This document shows positions 4,389 through 6,448 of a DNA stretch of 6,448 nt, one piece after another. Under the pieces are notes generated by a model. That model was not told the origin of the DNA, made no database searches, and was given only the letters and a program-made list of their open reading frames with translations. Each line of letters opens with the position of its first letter. Position 1 is the first letter of the stretch. Source of the stretch: Bog-756 sp035531955. GTDB lineage: Bacteria > Actinomycetota > Acidimicrobiia > Acidimicrobiales > RAAP-2. The DNA is taken from NCBI GenBank assembly GCA_035531955.1, contig DATKRZ010000028.1, forward strand, positions 1 through 6,448, written 5' to 3'. Position numbers and translations under genes: made by a program.

Positions 4389-6086
4389 TCAGGCAGGCCT
4401 GCGGCGTAGGAGACGGCCCGGGGTGGCGCCGGTCAGCTCACCCCGCTCGATGGTGACCTCGCCGCCCACCACCGTGGCCAGGAACCCGACCGACCGCTGC
4501 TCGAGCCGCCGGCCGCCGGCGGGGAGGTCGTCGACGAGCACGGGCACGGCCGGGGCGACGGTGTCCGGGTCGAAGATGTTGATGTCGGCCGCCATGCCCG
4601 GACGGAGGAGTCCACGGTCAGAGAGGCCCCAAGCGAGCGCCGGGGCGACGGTGATCATGCGGACGGCCTCTTCCAGGGTGAATTCCTGGCGGTCCCGGAC
4701 CCAGTGGCCGAGCAGGTGGGTGTGGATCGAAGAGTCGGCGATCTGGCTCAGGTGCGCGCCCGAGTCGGAGAAGGTCATCACGGTGCGTGGGTGGCGCATC
4801 GCACGCAGCAGGACGGTCTCGTCCTGGGGATAGAGGCTGGGCTGGATGAACAGTTGGTCCCCGCCTGTCTCGACGCACAGATCGACCATGGCCTCGGCCG
4901 GGTGGACGCCCCGCTGCCTGGCCACGTCGGCCACCGACGGGTTGGGCGGCAGGCCGTGCTCGTAGACCCGGATCCCCTCGAAGTCGGGCGGTCGGGCCTG
5001 GGCGCCCACGCCCGTGTAGGCGGCATAGTCGGCGTGGACCGCTGCGTCCACGTAGGGGGCCCGTAGTACCGTGTCGCCCAGGATCCGCAGCTGCTCAGCG
5101 AGAGGCAGGGAGCGTAGGGGGGCCCAGGCCGGGACCAGGTCGAAGGGCAGCCGGGTCTTCAGAGAGAGCAGTACCGAGATGCCCCGACAGTGGGTCTGGG
5201 CGATCATCCGGCCGCCCCGGGCGGCGGCGTCGTCGAGGAAGTCGATGAGGAAGCCGGCCCCTCGGGTGGCGACGAGCCCGAACGTCATCGTGACCCCGGT
5301 CGCCGCAGCCAGAGCCGCCATGCGGTCGAGTCCGTTGGCCCGCACCTCTGGATCGGTTGCGGACATGTCGGCGTCGGCTCCCTCGAAGATCCCGGTGCCG
5401 AGCTGGCCCATGACACCGACCAGGGCCACCACTTCGCCCCAGGACGCCAGCCGCGAGGCCACCGGGCGCCCGTCGGAGGTCTCGTGGTGCTTGGTGCGCG
5501 ACGTCGAGAACCCGATGGCTCCGGCACGCAGGGCGTCGGCCAGCTGGCCGAGCATGAGAGCAAGGTCGTCCTCGGTGGCCTCTTCTTCGAACGCCCGCTC
5601 GCCCATGGCCCATGTGCGGAGGGCCGAGTGCCCGATGTTGGCGGCGAAGTTGATCCCTTTGGGCAACCGGTCGACGGCGTCGAGGTACTGCGGGAAGGTT
5701 TCGAAGCTCCAGTCGATCCCCTCGGCCAGGGCTGCCGGGTCGATGTCCTCGGCCCGCTCGAGATTGCGCACCACCAGCTGTCGCTGGTCTGCGTGGACCG
5801 GGGCGAGGGTGAAGCCGCAGTTACCCATCACCGCCGAGGTGACGCCATGCCAGCACGAGCTCGATCCGGTCGCGTCCCAGAACACCTGGGCATCCATGTG
5901 GGTGTGCCCGTCGATGAATCCCGGGGTGACCGCATGGCCCTCCGCTTCGATCTCCCGGCGTCCCTTCGTGCCGATGCGTCCGACGTCGACGATGCGGTCC
6001 CCGGCGATCCCCACGTCGGCACGGAACGAGCCGAGACCGGAGCCGTCGACGACGGTGCCATTGCGGATGACGAGATCGTGGGCCAT
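4389..6086 (-). CDS. Amidohydrolase of the N-acyl-D-amino-acid deacylase (D-aminoacylase) type, 565 aa
   Basis: A TIM-barrel metal hydrolase of the amidohydrolase superfamily, closest in pattern to D-aminoacylases and N-acyl-D-Asp/Glu deacylases, which cleave the acyl amide of N-acyl-D-amino acids. It has the N-terminal beta-sandwich (DLVIRNGTVVDGSG, 4-17), the metal motif PGFIDGHTHMDAQ (55-67; His61 and His63) and NCGF (89-92), where Cys90 matches the cysteine metal ligand of D-aminoacylase. GFSTSRTKHHETSDG (192-206), AQTHCRG (296-302; His299 a candidate ligand) and the catalytic-Asp motif SDSGAH (440-445; Asp441) follow, then the C-terminal segment GLLRPGMAADINIFDPDTV (492-510). It is longer than classical D-aminoacylases (about 480-500 aa), like many uncharacterised actinobacterial homologues, so the true substrate may differ. 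ATG 6086 is the only good start; no Shine-Dalgarno sequence was seen. It converges with the SDR-hydrolase operon and is separately transcribed. Confidence 0.9.
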   Translation of the reverse strand: MAHDLVIRNGTVVDGSGLGSFRADVGIAGDRIVDVGRIGTKGRREIEAEGHAVTPGFIDGHTHMDAQVFWDATGSSSCWHGVTSAVMGNCGFTLAPVHADQRQLVVRNLERAEDIDPAALAEGIDWSFETFPQYLDAVDRLPKGINFAANIGHSALRTWAMGERAFEEEATEDDLALMLGQLADALRAGAIGFSTSRTKHHETSDGRPVASRLASWGEVVALVGVMGQLGTGIFEGADADMSATDPEVRANGLDRMAALAAATGVTMTFGLVATRGAGFLIDFLDDAAARGGRMIAQTHCRGISVLLSLKTRLPFDLVPAWAPLRSLPLAEQLRILGDTVLRAPYVDAAVHADYAAYTGVGAQARPPDFEGIRVYEHGLPPNPSVADVARQRGVHPAEAMVDLCVETGGDQLFIQPSLYPQDETVLLRAMRHPRTVMTFSDSGAHLSQIADSSIHTHLLGHWVRDRQEFTLEEAVRMITVAPALAWGLSDRGLLRPGMAADINIFDPDTVAPAVPVLVDDLPAGGRRLEQRSVGFLATVVGGEVTIERGELTGATPGRLLRRRPA

Positions 6087-6177
6087 GCGCCCATCTTGGT
6101 CCAGCGGTCGGCGACCGGGCTCGCTCTGCGAAGAAACCTCGGATACAGCGGCTCAGTCAAGCGCCCATGTCGGGACA

Positions 6178-6296
6178 ATGGACGCGATCGTCACGGCGGA
6201 GTGTGGGAGGCAGTGGAGGCTGGAGCCAACTGGGACAAGACAACTACGAGCGACGTGATGCGCCAAGCGCTCAAGAAGTACCTGCACATCGCGTAG
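6178..6296 (+). pseudogene. Probable decayed ribbon-helix-helix (CopG/antitoxin-type) gene
   Basis: The frame ending at the TAG at 6294-6296 reads VWEAVEAGANWDK and then TTTSDVMRQALKKYLHIA from 6201. This fits the two helices of a ribbon-helix-helix DNA-binding domain: helix A with the WEAVEA heptad, a TTTSD turn, and helix B VMRQALKKYL. The N-terminal beta strand that contacts DNA is missing in this frame. An ATG at 6178 in another frame gives MDAIVTA, which looks like such a strand. The two pieces are out of register by one base and lack roughly four residues, so a small frameshifting deletion near 6198-6201 would explain the break. The alternative is a 31-codon GTG-started ORF (6201), which lacks a usable ribosome binding site and would not fold as a full domain. 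No intact toxin gene is seen beside it. Confidence 0.4.
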
Positions 6297-6332
6297 CCAG
6301 CAAGCGAACGTCCTGTCCGTGGCACGCTGAGG

Positions 6333-6448
6333 ATGAGTGACGCTCGTACCGTCCACCTGGTGAGTGAGCTGAGAGCTGCCATCAGTGCGGACTCACTGCT
6401 AACCAGCGAATCGCGGGACTCAGGCACGAATCTCCGGACACGCAAGTC
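6333..6448 (+). CDS. Partial open reading frame of unknown function leaving the right edge
   Basis: From the ATG at 6333 an uninterrupted frame of 38 codons runs to the window end, beginning MSDARTVHLVSELRAAISAD. I do not recognise it. The first 20 residues look like a soluble amphipathic helix; the following residues, rich in Ser, Arg and Thr, show no motif. Codon usage has a weaker GC-third-position bias than the enzyme genes (TCA, CTA, GAA, ACA and AGA occur), and the only AGG is directly against the ATG, too close to be a good ribosome binding site. It may be a real gene start, a decayed gene or chance; the opposite strand is also open across the same bases. Confidence 0.25.
   Translation, partial: MSDARTVHLVSELRAAISADSLLTSESRDSGTNLRTRK

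Larger units (their letters stand above)
6087..6448. other. Right-hand region without a confident gene
   Basis: Base composition falls noticeably compared with the enzyme genes, especially after about 6230. It contains the presumed promoter of the amidohydrolase, with a TTGACT hexamer on the minus strand (complement of 6155-6160) but no good -10 partner. It also contains a ribbon-helix-helix remnant (6178-6296) and an open frame leaving the window (6333-6448). No tRNA, repeat array or transposase is visible. The lower GC and broken small gene mark it as accessory DNA next to the enzyme cluster. Confidence 0.5.

Noticed and set aside
5071..6258. Long plus-strand open frames antisense to the amidohydrolase
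   Set aside because: They are mirror frames of a strongly GC3-biased gene. Products are Ser/Arg- or Gly-rich without motifs, and the minus-strand protein has full family motifs.
1..6448. CRISPR array, retron, transposon ends or phage genes
   Set aside because: No regularly spaced repeats, reverse transcriptase, transposase or terminal inverted repeat pair was seen; the enzymes are ordinary metabolic families.

Overview
The window is high-GC DNA with strongly GC-ending codons, actinobacterial in character. Its protein families (several short-chain dehydrogenases, a long-type cyclase-family hydrolase, a SnoaL-like protein, an N-acyl-D-amino-acid deacylase-like amidohydrolase) and its probable leaderless starts fit Actinobacteria. 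An environmental acidimicrobial lineage is a guess; no marker gene here fixes the taxon.

Layout. (1) 1-163, minus: the first 54 codons of an XRE/Cro-type helix-turn-helix protein running off the left edge, with a good ribosome binding site and an AT-rich imperfect palindrome (176-197) that could be its own operator. (2) 198-536: mostly non-coding, with two similar 19-nt palindromes and one doubtful 49-codon ORF. (3) 537-1244, minus: a classical SDR. It is divergent, across 46 bp, from a second SDR at 1291-2049. The gap holds two TANNNT boxes placed for leaderless transcription and a 10-bp perfect palindrome. (4) 1291-4355, plus: a probable operon of SDR, HSDL2-like SDR, cyclase-family metal hydrolase and SnoaL-like protein, with gaps of 25 bp, 65 bp and a start/stop overlap. 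(5) 4389-6086, minus: a complete 565-aa amidohydrolase of the D-aminoacylase type, convergent with the operon. (6) 6087-6448: lower GC, no confident gene. It holds the recognisable helices of a ribbon-helix-helix protein lacking an in-frame N-terminus, probably a decayed antitoxin, and an open frame leaving the right edge.

The central cluster reads as a small-molecule catabolic or modification module: three NAD(P)-dependent oxidoreductases for alcohol/ketone interconversion, two metal-dependent hydrolases for amide, lactone or similar bonds, and a small cone-fold protein that may be an isomerase, hydratase, cyclase or accessory. The substrate cannot be read from sequence. No transporter, CoA ligase or dedicated regulator lies inside the window. 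I see no CRISPR array, intact mobile element, rRNA or tRNA, and no convincing new system. The most useful leads are the divergent leaderless promoter region, the unusual enzyme combination and the ribbon-helix-helix remnant.
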